Shown: positions 8,211 to 16,844, counted from the first letter of the stretch. The stretch: DNA of 64,000 bases from JBBPYC01 sp965218765 (GCA_965218765.1 CBDCLU010000005.1:248001-312000), one strand, 5' to 3'. Made by a program: numbers and translations. The notes: a model not told the origin generated them from the sequence alone.

Positions 8211-8762
8211 ATGTCAGCCCCCTTGCAGCCCTTCGATTACGAAGCGGCGCTCGAAGCTTGCGCACAGGGCGATGCGGCTGCGTTGCGCGCGCTCTACGAG
8301 CGCGAATCGCGTTGGCTGCTCGGTGTGGCGTTGCGCATCGTGCGCGACCGCGCCCATGCCGAGGACGTGCTGCAGGATGCGTTCGTGCAGGTCTGGAGCA
8401 AGGCCGGCAGTTATCAACGAACATTGGGCTCGGCACGCGGCTGGATCTACACGGTGGTGCGCCACCGCGCATTGGACGCAGCCCGGCAACTGGGGCGCGA
8501 ATGGCCAGCCGGCGACGACATCGAGGCGCTGAGCGATCTGGCCGCGCAGGCCGACGGGTTGCACAACGCCGCGCCGGACCAGCGGGAAGCGCTCGAACAT
8601 TGCCTGGCGCAGCTCGATCCGCAGCGGCGCGCCTGCGTCGTGCATGCGTTCGTCGACGGCTACACCTACGCGCAGATCGCCACCGCACTGGGTGCGCCGC
8701 TGGCCACCGTGAAAAGCTGGATCCGGCGCAGCCTGCTGACATTGAGAGACTGCCTGTCATGA
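8211..8762 (+). CDS. ECF RNA polymerase sigma factor (SigK-like)
   Basis: 183 residues from ATG 8211. Region 2 covers about residues 28-95, with the region 2.2 phrase DRAHAEDVLQDAFVQVWSKA and region 2.3/2.4 in SARGWIYTVVRHRALDAARQ. Region 4 (about 130-183) contains the helix-turn-helix YAQIATALGAPLATVKSWIRR. The stop overlaps the start of the anti-sigma gene as ATGA at 8759-8762, a classic coupled sigma/anti-sigma arrangement. Its signal is unknown; the upstream DUF4394 lipoprotein is a candidate regulon member or sensor. Confidence 0.9.
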   Translation: MSAPLQPFDYEAALEACAQGDAAALRALYERESRWLLGVALRIVRDRAHAEDVLQDAFVQVWSKAGSYQRTLGSARGWIYTVVRHRALDAARQLGREWPAGDDIEALSDLAAQADGLHNAAPDQREALEHCLAQLDPQRRACVVHAFVDGYTYAQIATALGAPLATVKSWIRRSLLTLRDCLS

Positions 8763-9514
8763 GCCCGACGGACGACCCCGCAGAGCGCGACGCGATCGCC
8801 GGTGAGTACGTGCTGGGCACGCTGGAGCCGGCTGAACGCGCTGCCGTGGAAGCCGCGCTGGCAACCGACGCACGGCTGCGCGAGGCGGTATATCGCTGGC
8901 AGGACCGGCTGCTGCCGCTCGCGCTGGATGTGCCGCCGTTGCAACCTGCAGCAGATGGCTGGTCTGCGGTAGCCGCGCGGCTTGGCGCTGCGTCGCCGCC
9001 GATGCCGATGAGGATGAGCGCGCCGCAGCGGAACCACACCGCACCGGCTGCGAATGAGCCCAGTTTGCGGCGATTGCGCATCTGGCAAAGCGTGGCCGGC
9101 GTGGCACTGGCGGCCTGCCTGGTGATGGCGTTGCTGCTGACTCGTGGGCTTGGTCCCGAAACTGCAAACCAGCGCTACCTGACATGGCTGCAGCCGCCGC
9201 AGGCAAGCACACAGGCCGGGTGGCTGGTCGAAGTGACCGCTGGCCACGCGCTCCGCCTGTTGCCGGTGGCGGGCAATCTGGACGCGGTGCCGCCGGGCAA
9301 GGTGCTGCAGTTCTGGACCAAGCTTGAAGGTGCTGCCGCGCCGACTTCACTCGGCCTGATTGCGCCGAACCAGGCGACCGAGCTGCCGGCGCAGCGCCTG
9401 CCCGGAGTCGGCGAACGCCAACTGTTCGAATTGACGCTGGAGCCCGATGGTGGCTCGCAGACCGGCAAGCCGACCGGGCCGGTGCTCTACGTCGGGCGAT
9501 CGTTCCGGATTTGA
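8759..9514 (+). CDS. Anti-sigma factor, RskA/anti-sigma-K family
   Basis: 251 residues from ATG 8759, overlapping the sigma-factor stop by four bases. The N-terminal cytoplasmic domain has the anti-sigma opening DAIAGEYVLGTLEPAERAAV (residues 11-30), and one membrane helix lies near residues 110-130. A periplasmic RskA-type domain follows, with KVLQFWTKLE and a beta-rich C-terminus. The protein should hold the ECF sigma factor at the membrane. I see no zinc-binding HxxxCxxC motif, so this is the non-ZAS class. It is convergent with the RraA-like gene, 46 bp away. Confidence 0.87.
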   Translation: MSPTDDPAERDAIAGEYVLGTLEPAERAAVEAALATDARLREAVYRWQDRLLPLALDVPPLQPAADGWSAVAARLGAASPPMPMRMSAPQRNHTAPAANEPSLRRLRIWQSVAGVALAACLVMALLLTRGLGPETANQRYLTWLQPPQASTQAGWLVEVTAGHALRLLPVAGNLDAVPPGKVLQFWTKLEGAAAPTSLGLIAPNQATELPAQRLPGVGERQLFELTLEPDGGSQTGKPTGPVLYVGRSFRI

Positions 9515-9560
9515 CAACTGGGGCGCCGGTGGCCTGTCCAGCATGCGGGCGCAGCCACCA

Positions 9561-10283
9561 TCACGATTGCTTCTTTGCCCACGCCTCGTAGCGTGCCGCA
9601 GTCTCCGCATTCGGCGGATACAGCCCAGGCAACGCCGCACCTTGCTGCACCTCGTTCATGATCCAGCCTTCGAGCCGCTCCTGCTCGACCGCGGCCTTGA
9701 TCACGTCGTCGAGCAGCGCGGCCGGGATCAGCACCGCGCCATCGCCATCCACGACGATCACGTCGTTCGGGAATACCGCGACGCCGCCGCAGGAAATCGG
9801 TTGCTGCCAGCCGACGAAGGTCAGGCCATTGACCGATGCGGGCGCCGCATTACCCCGGCACCAGATCGGCAGTCTGGTCGACAGCACGCCTTCCAGATCG
9901 CGCACGACGCCGTCCGTCACAAGCCCGGCCACGCCGCGCTTTTGCATGCGCGCACACAGGATGTCACCGAAAATGCCTGCATCGGTCGTGCCAAGCGCAT
10001 CGACCACCGCGATGCAGCCGGCCGGCATTGCTTCGATCGCGGCGCGCGTGGAGATCGGCGAGCCCCAGGATGCGGGCGTGGCGAGGTCTTCGCGTGCGGG
10101 CACGAAGCGCAAGGTGAACGCACGGCCGACCAGTCTCGGCTGGCCCGGCACGAGCGGCCGGCTGCCGCGCAGCCAGACGTTGCGCAGGCCTTTCTTGAGC
10201 AGCACGGTGGTCAGGGTGGCGGTGGTCACCTCCGACAGCGCGTCGATGACGGCCGGGTCAAGTGGCTGAACTTCGATGTTCAT
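9561..10283 (-). CDS. RraA-fold protein (HMG/CHA aldolase-oxaloacetate decarboxylase superfamily)
   Basis: 240 residues; ATG 10283 is preceded by GAGGAAA. The RraA/class II HMG aldolase superfamily pattern is clear: GDILCARMQKRGVAGLVTDG followed by VVRDLEG, and later GVAVFPNDVIVVDGDGAVLI. Members with the Asp/Arg pair in GxxxDG-x-x-R-D are pyruvate aldolases or oxaloacetate decarboxylases needing a divalent metal; RraA itself inhibits RNase E. The setting, last gene of an ABC importer-cupin unit, favours a catabolic enzyme over an RNase regulator. The compound is unknown. Confidence 0.82.
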   Translation of the reverse strand: MNIEVQPLDPAVIDALSEVTTATLTTVLLKKGLRNVWLRGSRPLVPGQPRLVGRAFTLRFVPAREDLATPASWGSPISTRAAIEAMPAGCIAVVDALGTTDAGIFGDILCARMQKRGVAGLVTDGVVRDLEGVLSTRLPIWCRGNAAPASVNGLTFVGWQQPISCGGVAVFPNDVIVVDGDGAVLIPAALLDDVIKAAVEQERLEGWIMNEVQQGAALPGLYPPNAETAARYEAWAKKQS

Positions 10284-10293
10284 CGGGTTTTCC

Positions 10294-10899
10294 TCAAGCG
10301 TCGGCGCCGTGCCCGGCCTGCATGGCCATGCCGTCCGGGCCGAAGCCGGCTGATGCGGCCTTCGCCCTGCCTGCAAGCGATGCGTCCCACTTCACGCGCC
10401 CCGGTGTCTTGCCACCCAGGATCGACACCATCAGGCCGCCCTGCACGGGATCGTCGCCGTCCAGGCTGCGGAACGCGCGATGCACGAATGGCGGCACGCT
10501 GATGGTGTCGCGCGGGCCCAGCGAGGCGGTATGCACTTGGCCGTCGGTGCCGTCGATCCAGTCGACTTCCCAGCGCCCGGACTGGATCACGAACACTTCC
10601 TCGCTATCGTGCCAGTGCATCGCAGCGCCGCAGCCTTTCGGTGCGACGATGAAGTCGATATGGAAATTCTCGGCTGCGGGGATCTTCGGCAAGAAGTTCG
10701 GATCGTCCGTGACACCGGAGCCGATCACGCTGTAGAGCGTGCGCTCATGCCCCTTGACCCAGGTATCGACAAACGCGCGCGGGCTGGCGGGAATGTCGCC
10801 CCAGCGCGCGATGCGTTGCTCCATCTGCGCCCGGGTACAGGGCTGGGACGGCGCGACGTGGGCGTCCCAGGAGTCGATCAATGCCTGCTTGTGGTCCAT
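10294..10899 (-). CDS. Cupin-domain protein
   Basis: 201 residues from ATG 10899, preceded by a strong GGAGG site. The cupin metal motif is visible: AAMHWHDSEEVFVIQSGRWE supplies two His and one Glu, and a later His lies in PPFVHRAFRS. The N-terminal ~70 residues (WDAHVAPSQPCTRAQMEQRI and WVKGHERTLYSVIG) are an extra region before a single cupin barrel. Such proteins may be dioxygenases, isomerases or decarboxylases, or bind small acids. The gene lies 10 bp before the RraA-fold gene and 51 bp after the permease gene, so it belongs to the ABC transporter unit. Confidence 0.82.
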   Translation of the reverse strand: MDHKQALIDSWDAHVAPSQPCTRAQMEQRIARWGDIPASPRAFVDTWVKGHERTLYSVIGSGVTDDPNFLPKIPAAENFHIDFIVAPKGCGAAMHWHDSEEVFVIQSGRWEVDWIDGTDGQVHTASLGPRDTISVPPFVHRAFRSLDGDDPVQGGLMVSILGGKTPGRVKWDASLAGRAKAASAGFGPDGMAMQAGHGADA

Positions 10900-10950
10900 G
10901 CCGTGCCTCCATCCTTAAAAAAACCAAACTCTACCGCCAGCGACGCGGCG

Positions 10951-11790
10951 CTACCCCTTGACCGCCCCGGCCGTCAAGCCGGTGATGATCTGCTTGGCCG
11001 CGATGAACGTGAAGATCAGCGGCGGCAGCGCGATCAGCACGCCCGCGGCCATGATCTTGCCCCATTCGACGCCCGAGTCGGTGATGAAGTTGGAGATCGA
11101 CGCCGGCAGCGTGCGCGTCACCCGGTTCGTCAGGATGAAGCTCAGGATGAACTCGTTCCACGCGAGCCGGAACGTGAAGATCGCGGCCGCCGCCAGGCCC
11201 GGCTTGATCAGCGGCAGCACGATCTTCCAGAACACCCGGAACGGCCCGCAGCCGTCGATCGCCGCCGCTTCTTCGAGCTCGATCGGCAACTGGTCGATGA
11301 AGCCGTACAGCAGCCAGATTGTGAACGGCAGATTCAGCGCGACGTAGACCAGTACCACGCCCGAGAGCGTGTCGCCGATGCCCCAGGCCTGCCAGAGCAC
11401 GAACACCGGCACTGCGAGCACTGCAGGCGGCAAGGTGCGCAGGATCAACGTCGAATAGGAAAGCGGCTCGCGGCCCAGAAAGCGAAACCGCGCCATCGCA
11501 TACGCGCACATGGTGCCGAGCATCAACGTGATGAGCGTGGCCGAGATCGAGATCTTCAGGCTGTTCGCCATGTAGCGGTCGACGTGATTCTCCTGGATCA
11601 CGGCACTGTAGTTGGCAAGCGTCGGCGTGATCAGCCAGGACCAGTGTGTCGAAAAAATCTGCGCCTCGGTCTTGACCGACGTATAGCCGAGGATCACGAG
11701 CGGCAGCAGACACGCAGCCGACAGCACGATCAGTACCAGATAGTGCAGCGGCGAGCCGCGCGGCGGAGCTTCCGGGTTGCTGCCGCTCAC
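10951..11790 (-). CDS. Sugar-type ABC transporter permease (MalG/UgpE class)
   Basis: 279 residues starting at GTG 11790, which overlaps the stop of the other permease (GTGA). Six hydrophobic segments are seen, and the EAA loop that contacts the ATPase reads EEAAAIDGCGPFRVFWKIVL followed by PLIKPG. This is the second inner-membrane component of a CUT1-type importer; the C-terminus LTAGAVKG is typical of this class. It acts with the adjacent permease, binding protein and ATPase. Confidence 0.9.
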   Translation of the reverse strand: MSGSNPEAPPRGSPLHYLVLIVLSAACLLPLVILGYTSVKTEAQIFSTHWSWLITPTLANYSAVIQENHVDRYMANSLKISISATLITLMLGTMCAYAMARFRFLGREPLSYSTLILRTLPPAVLAVPVFVLWQAWGIGDTLSGVVLVYVALNLPFTIWLLYGFIDQLPIELEEAAAIDGCGPFRVFWKIVLPLIKPGLAAAAIFTFRLAWNEFILSFILTNRVTRTLPASISNFITDSGVEWGKIMAAGVLIALPPLIFTFIAAKQIITGLTAGAVKG

Positions 11791-12767
11791 CTGCGCTCCG
11801 ACGCTTTGAGCGGGTTGGCGATCAACAGGATCGAAAGCGACAGCACCGAGACGATCACGAGCAGCAGGATCGACAACGCAGCAGAGTAGCCGAGCCGCTG
11901 GCTGATAAATGCGGCCTTGAAGATGTGCAGCGAGAACAGCTCGGTGGACAGCCCCGGCCCGCCGAACGTCATCACGTAGATCACTTCGAGGCCGCGCATG
12001 CCGTCGATCATGCGCGCGAGCAGCGTGACGATCAGGATCGGCTTGATGATCGGCAGCTTCACGCGCACGATCTGCTGCCACCAGTTCGCGCCGTCGATGC
12101 GCGCGGCTTCGATCACGCTGCTATCGAGCCCTTGCAGGCCGGCCAGCACCATGATCAGCACGAACGGCGTCCACTGCCAGATGTCGGTCAGCACCATCGC
12201 GCCGAACGCGGTCGCGGGCTCGGCAAGCCATGCGTGCGGCGCGACGCCGACCCAAGCCAACGCCTGGTTGATCGGCCCGAAGCTCGCATCGAACAGGTAG
12301 CGCCAGATCAGGCCGACGCAGATCGGCGCGATCATCATCGGCAGGATGAAGACGGTGCGAAAAAATCGCATGCCGCGGATCGGCTTTTCAAGGAACAGCG
12401 CAAGCGCGATGCCGAGCACCATTTCGCTGATCACCGCGACCAACACGAACGCGAGCGTGACCCCCATCGAGGTCCAGACCTGCGCCGACTTGAGCATCTG
12501 CGCGAACGCATCGAAGCCAACGAACTTGGCAGTCGTCGCGAAGTCGGTGCCCATCGGCCAGTCGTAGAAGCTCAGGCGCACCGCGTCGACGATCGGCAGC
12601 GCGAGGCCCGCGATCATCACGAGCACGGCCGGCAGGATGTAGACGTAGGGCGTGAGCCGCGCCAGCCGCGCCGAAGTCGCCGGCGCGCGGCCCCCGGACT
12701 TTTGCGGGCGCGGCTCGACCCGGCTCCCGACCGGATTCAGGATTTCGGGCGGCGACGCAGCGGTCAT
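11787..12767 (-). CDS. Sugar-type ABC transporter permease (MalF/UgpA class)
   Basis: 326 residues from ATG 12767. A polar N-terminus of about 35 residues precedes the first membrane helix, YVYILPAVLVMIAGLALPIV. The EAA loop reads IEAARIDGANWWQQIVRVKL, then PIIKPI. It pairs with the following GTG-overlapping permease gene, so the two are probably made in equal amounts. The gene follows the binding-protein gene by 13 bp. Confidence 0.9.
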   Translation of the reverse strand: MTAASPPEILNPVGSRVEPRPQKSGGRAPATSARLARLTPYVYILPAVLVMIAGLALPIVDAVRLSFYDWPMGTDFATTAKFVGFDAFAQMLKSAQVWTSMGVTLAFVLVAVISEMVLGIALALFLEKPIRGMRFFRTVFILPMMIAPICVGLIWRYLFDASFGPINQALAWVGVAPHAWLAEPATAFGAMVLTDIWQWTPFVLIMVLAGLQGLDSSVIEAARIDGANWWQQIVRVKLPIIKPILIVTLLARMIDGMRGLEVIYVMTFGGPGLSTELFSLHIFKAAFISQRLGYSAALSILLLVIVSVLSLSILLIANPLKASERR

Positions 12768-12780
12768 CGAAACCGAAAGC

Positions 12781-14112
12781 TCAGGTCTTGAGCCATCCGC
12801 CCTTGCGCACCACATCTTCCACCGTCGGCACGATCGCATCGAGCGCCTGCTTGGCCGATTTGCCGCCGGTGATCACGTCGGGCAGCGCGGTGCCGATGAT
12901 TTGCTGGCTGATGCGGTCCCACTCGGGGATCAGCGGGCGCCAGTCCGGGTTGCAGATCTTGAGCGATTCGCGCAGTGCCGGCACTTCGATCGCGTACTTC
13001 TTCTGCATCTCGGCGTTTTCGAGCGTGGACAGTCGGTTCACGTTGCCGCCAGCGAGCGCGATCTTCAGGTCGGCCTTCTTCGTCGTCAGCCACTGCATGA
13101 ACAAAAACGCCGCATCCTTGTTGCGTGCGTTCTTCGGAATCGCCATCGCAAAGCCGCCGCTCTGCGCCGAATACTGCGTGCCCTTGGGGTGCACGACGTA
13201 GCCGACCTTGCCGACGATCTTGCTCTTCGCCGGGTCCTGCGCGGGGCCGAACACCGAGATCGAGTCGAGGTACATTGCGGCCTGCCCTTGCAGGAACGCG
13301 TTCTGCATCTCACCGAAGCCGTAGCTCGCGATGCCGGGCGGGCCGGTATCGACGATCTCTTTGAGAATCTCGGCGGCTTTCACGCCCTGCGCGTTGTTGA
13401 ACGCCGCGTGCCAGTCGTCGCTGAACACCGAGCCGCCGTTCGGGGTCAGGTGCAGCAGCCAGGCGGCCGTGACCTGATGCCCGGTCTGCCCGCGTGAGGT
13501 CAGCCCGCCGATGCCTTCCTTGTCCTTGATCAGGTGGCAGAGCTTCAGCAACTCGTCGTAGGTCTTCGGCGGCGCGAGCTTGTGCTTCTCGAAGATGTCG
13601 GTGCGGTAGCCGAGCACGCCGGTTTCGGCGCCGAACGGGATGCCGTAGGGTTGCGCGCCCGGGCCCGGCAGGTACATCTTCGGGCCGCCGACCAGCGCAT
13701 TCGTGTCCCAGTATTTCGGGATGATGTCCTTCTGGTCCCAGTCGGCGTCGGCCAACGCCTTGTTGTTGAAGTAGGGGGCGAGCGCCTCCAGAAGACCCTT
13801 CTGCACGTACTCGGTCTTCCACATTACGACGTAGACGATCACGTCGTAGTCGCCCTGGGACTTGCCCATCTCCAGCGTCTGCTTGTCCTTCATGCGCAGG
13901 TACTGCATCTTGTCGCGCTCGACCTTGATGCCGGTCTCGGCCGTGAACTCGGCGAACAGCTTCTCCGCCTGGTCGTAGTGCGGGTGCGCGGGGAAGTTGA
14001 TGACGATGGTTTGGCCCTTGTACTTCGCGTACTTGTCCTGGGCCATCGTATGCACCCAGGGGCTGAGGGCGGCGCCAGCGGCCACGCCCTGAATCAGTTG
14101 ACGGCGTTTCAT
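12781..14112 (-). CDS. ABC transporter substrate-binding protein (family 1 type)
   Basis: 443 residues. The N-terminus MKRRQLIQGVAAGAAL then SPWVHTMAQ is a twin-arginine-like signal peptide cut near residue 24. The mature part has the two-lobed binding-protein layout, with YGIPFGAETGVLGYRTDIFE in the N lobe and QGQAAMYLDSISVFG at the hinge, as in family 1 (CUT1) proteins. The ligand cannot be read from sequence; CUT1 proteins bind oligosaccharides, polyols or glycerol phosphates. It is the second gene of the operon, 49 bp after the ATPase gene. Confidence 0.88.
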   Translation of the reverse strand: MKRRQLIQGVAAGAALSPWVHTMAQDKYAKYKGQTIVINFPAHPHYDQAEKLFAEFTAETGIKVERDKMQYLRMKDKQTLEMGKSQGDYDVIVYVVMWKTEYVQKGLLEALAPYFNNKALADADWDQKDIIPKYWDTNALVGGPKMYLPGPGAQPYGIPFGAETGVLGYRTDIFEKHKLAPPKTYDELLKLCHLIKDKEGIGGLTSRGQTGHQVTAAWLLHLTPNGGSVFSDDWHAAFNNAQGVKAAEILKEIVDTGPPGIASYGFGEMQNAFLQGQAAMYLDSISVFGPAQDPAKSKIVGKVGYVVHPKGTQYSAQSGGFAMAIPKNARNKDAAFLFMQWLTTKKADLKIALAGGNVNRLSTLENAEMQKKYAIEVPALRESLKICNPDWRPLIPEWDRISQQIIGTALPDVITGGKSAKQALDAIVPTVEDVVRKGGWLKT

Positions 14113-14161
14113 GATGAAAAGGTTCTCCCTTAAGACTTGCAGATCGCTCGCAGATAAAAAC

Positions 14162-15265
14162 TCAAACGCTCAGTGAACGGCCATGCGGCCCGGGCTCGAA
14201 CGCATGCAGACTGTCGGCCGGTGCATGCGCGGTGATGGTCTGCCCCACCAAGCTGCTGTGGTTGCCGGCTTGCGCGCACGTGATCTCGTCGGCTGCATCG
14301 CCATGCAGCGAACAGCTCAGCACGCTCTCGGTGCCCAGGTATTCGCAGACCGTGACCTGCATGCGGAGCGCAAGTGCATCGGTCGCCTCACCCATGCGGA
14401 TCGACTGCGGCCGCACGCCGAGCACCACGCGGTGTCCAATGCGTGAGCGTGCCGCCGCCTGCATCGCGGCCGGCATCGGGCATTCGAAGCCGTCGCCGGT
14501 GAAGCACAACGCGCCTGCACGTTCGTCGATCGCCGCATCCAGAAAATTCATCGTCGGGCTGCCGATGAAGCCGGCCACGAAGCGGTTCACCGGCCGGTTG
14601 AACACGTCGTCTGGGCTGCCCATCTGCTGGATGCGGCCCTGGTCCATCACGACGATGCGGTCCGCCAGCGTCATTGCCTCGATCTGGTCGTGTGTGACGT
14701 AAACCGTGGTCTTGCCCAGACGCCGGTGCAGCAGCGCGATCTCGATGCGCATGTGGCCGCGCAGCTTCGCGTCGAGATTCGACAGCGGTTCGTCGAACAG
14801 GAACACCTTCGGTTCCCGCACGATCGCGCGGCCCATCGCAACGCGCTGGCGTTGGCCGCCGGACAGCTCCTTTGGCTTGCGCTTGAGCAGCGGCTCGATG
14901 CTGAGCACCTTGGCGGCGGCCGTCACCCGCCTGGCGACCTCGGCCTTCGGGGTGCCGGCCAAGTCCAGCGCAAAACTCATGTTCTCCGCCACGTCCATGT
15001 GCGGATACAGCGCGTAGTTCTGAAACACCATCGCGATGTCACGGTCCGCGGGTGTGGCACGCGTCACGTCGCGGCCGTCGATGATGATCTGCCCGGAGGT
15101 TGGCACCTCGAGCCCCGCGATCATGCGCAAGGTGGTGGACTTGCCGCAGCCGGACGCGCCGACCAGCACGATGAACTCGCCGGCCGCAGCAGCCAGGCTC
15201 ATCTCCTGCACCACCTGCACGTCGCCGAAACGCTTGGCAATGTTTTGCAGCTGCAGGTAGGGCAT
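14162..15265 (-). CDS. ABC transporter ATP-binding protein (MalK/UgpC class)
   Basis: 367 residues from ATG 15265; a longer frame upstream lacks family similarity. Walker A GASGCGKST, Q-loop MVFQNYALYPHM, signature LSGGQRQRVAMGRA, Walker B VFLFDEPLSNLDA and the switch histidine in YVTHDQ are all intact. The C-terminal third (about 240-367) is the TOBE/regulatory extension typical of MalK-type ATPases. It is the first gene of the importer unit, so the promoter should lie in 15266-15418, where I could not fix hexamers. Confidence 0.92.
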   Translation of the reverse strand: MPYLQLQNIAKRFGDVQVVQEMSLAAAAGEFIVLVGASGCGKSTTLRMIAGLEVPTSGQIIIDGRDVTRATPADRDIAMVFQNYALYPHMDVAENMSFALDLAGTPKAEVARRVTAAAKVLSIEPLLKRKPKELSGGQRQRVAMGRAIVREPKVFLFDEPLSNLDAKLRGHMRIEIALLHRRLGKTTVYVTHDQIEAMTLADRIVVMDQGRIQQMGSPDDVFNRPVNRFVAGFIGSPTMNFLDAAIDERAGALCFTGDGFECPMPAAMQAAARSRIGHRVVLGVRPQSIRMGEATDALALRMQVTVCEYLGTESVLSCSLHGDAADEITCAQAGNHSSLVGQTITAHAPADSLHAFEPGPHGRSLSV

Positions 15266-15418
15266 GTCGCAGGGGTCTGGGGCGTCTGGCTGTTTCCGAC
15301 GATGGTTGTCCGGCGCGCGCACTGCAGCAATAGGGTAATTCCCTTGCGGCGCTGCGCATGAAGCGCGCCCGCAAGACAAAGCCCGATTGCTTCTCAACGC
15401 TTGGCCGCACAGCAGCAC

Positions 15419-15892
15419 TCAGGCGGCTGGCCGCAGTCGGCGCTCCATGCGCTGCGCATCGATGCCGGCGCCGTAATAGCCCGCAATCCGCTGCATCTCG
15501 GCGAACCCCATGCGAAGGTAATACCGCAGCGCTGCCGCATTGTCTGCACGCAGCTCGAGCCGGATCGCCTCGATGCCGGCCACCTGCGCCGATTCGATCA
15601 GCCATTCGAGCAGGCGCGTCGCGATGCCGCGGCGATGCTGCGTCGGCCGCACGCACAACAAGGCTAGGTGCGCGGTGCTGTCGGCGAACTGCATGACGGC
15701 AAAGCCGTGCAGCGCAGCGCCATCGACCGCCGCGAGCGCGATCGTGTCGGGATCGCGGATGAACGCGGCCATGCGCACGCGCGTGTAACGCCAGGCCAGC
15801 CCGGTTTCGATCAGGTCGCGTGACAACTCGGCCATCGCCTGCGCGTGCGCCAAGCTGGCTGGCTGATAAGACAAGGTGGTTGGCCGATTCAT
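15419..15892 (-). CDS. GNAT family N-acetyltransferase
   Basis: 157 residues from ATG 15892, preceded by GAGGTC. The acetyl-CoA motif A appears as LCVRPTQHRRGIATRLLEWL (Q/R-x-x-G-x-A/G pattern QHRRGIA), followed by the family's LELRADNAAALRYYLRMGF. The acceptor is unknown. It lies on the same strand as the ABC unit but 153 bp upstream of it, and may be separate. Confidence 0.85.
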   Translation of the reverse strand: MNRPTTLSYQPASLAHAQAMAELSRDLIETGLAWRYTRVRMAAFIRDPDTIALAAVDGAALHGFAVMQFADSTAHLALLCVRPTQHRRGIATRLLEWLIESAQVAGIEAIRLELRADNAAALRYYLRMGFAEMQRIAGYYGAGIDAQRMERRLRPAA

Positions 15893-16245
15893 ATGACCTC
15901 CGAGCTTTGGACCCGAACCCGCTGGCTCATGCACGCAGCCACGTGGCCCGCGCATCACCGACGCCACATCTGCCTGCTGCAGCACCGCCTGAGGCAGCAC
16001 GTTGCAGCCGGCCTCGAGACGCTTTACGCGCCAATTGCGTGAACAGGTCACGCGCCTGACCGTCGAGTTTCGTCAACACGAGCCGGCAGACCCCACCGTT
16101 GGCTGTCGCGCCGATCCAGGCAAGCGCCATCAGCGCATCCCGCAATCGACGACCGTCGATGCGCGGGCCGCTTTGGACAAAGCGTGGCGTTTCGGCAAGC
16201 TATTCATGACGAGACGTTGACGGGGCTGAAAGAGCGCCGATGTGA
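15893..16245. other. Intergenic region holding a gene relic
   Basis: 353 bp between the GNAT and BLUF genes. Its only recognisable content is the reverse-strand fragment at 16030-16199 related to M20 carbamoylase-type hydrolases. The remainder shows no gene, and no clear terminator for the BLUF gene was found. Confidence 0.5.
16030..16199 (-). pseudogene. N-terminal relic of an M20-family Zn-dependent hydrolase (carbamoylase/allantoate amidohydrolase type)
   Basis: Reading the minus strand from 16199, directly after an in-frame TAG (16202-16200), gives LAETPRFVQSGPRIDGRRLR, then DALMALAWIGATANGGVCRL, then VLTKLDGQARDLFTQLA. This matches the N-terminus of hydantoinase/carbamoylase-family amidases, which have R-L-W-x-x-L-M-x-L-x-x-I-G-x-T-x-x-G-G-V-x-R-L followed by a Q-A-R-D-L-F-like helix. 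After that the frame loses similarity; the neighbouring frame reads RLEAGCNV, resembling the next family block, so a frameshift is likely. No metal ligands or the remaining ~350 residues are present. It is a non-functional remnant. Confidence 0.6.
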
Positions 16246-16728
16246 TCAGTCTATCGGCGGTGCCGGCCGCTGCGACGTGCTTGCGCCATACCGGACCGGC
16301 GAGGCCCGCGTCGTTGCAGGCGCCGCAGCACCTCGATCGGCACCGGCTGCGAGCGCGAGGAACGCTGCCTCGGCCGCCGCACCACTGACGCCGGCCAGTC
16401 GCACGATCCCGTCGGGCTCGGCGTCGTCCAGCATCAGCAACCCCAGGTCCCAGCCGGCGAAGCGCGGCACGCATTCCCGCTCAGCCGATACCAGCATCGC
16501 CATGTCGATATGCCGCCGGTCGGCCCGCAGTTTTGCCAGCAGTGCATCGATCGCAGTGGCCGGGCCTTGCAGCATCTGCGCGAACCGCACGCCGTCGAAG
16601 ATGAGCAGGCCGCAGATACCGCAACGGCCATTGTTGGCGCGCGCCGTTTTGGTGATGGCACCGACGACCGACGGTCCGGCCTGTTCGGACAACTGGCTTG
16701 TGTAGAGGATGGTTTTGAGGCGCGTCAT
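16246..16728 (-). CDS. BLUF-domain blue-light photoreceptor
   Basis: 160 residues from ATG 16728. The BLUF fold fits residues 4-95: ILYTS at the first strand, ARANNGRCGICGLLIFDG, and RFAQMLQGP. The flavin-contact residues fall at the correct spacing: Tyr9, Asn33 (24 later), Gln51 (18 later), and Trp93 near the semi-conserved tryptophan. Blue light would shift the flavin-Gln hydrogen bonding. The C-terminal tail (about 100-160) is Ala-rich with no output domain, so this is a short BLUF protein that probably signals through a partner. No obvious partner gene is adjacent. Confidence 0.85.
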   Translation of the reverse strand: MTRLKTILYTSQLSEQAGPSVVGAITKTARANNGRCGICGLLIFDGVRFAQMLQGPATAIDALLAKLRADRRHIDMAMLVSAERECVPRFAGWDLGLLMLDDAEPDGIVRLAGVSGAAAEAAFLALAAGADRGAAAPATTRASPVRYGASTSQRPAPPID

Positions 16729-16844
16729 TGTCAGGCAGGAGTGGTCCAGAAGACGGGCAGGTCATCAGATAAGGATGCAGCGGTCGGACCGGTCAATTGC
16801 GGATGCATCGCACCCCACCTGCGCACTGCATGCATTTTCAGATC

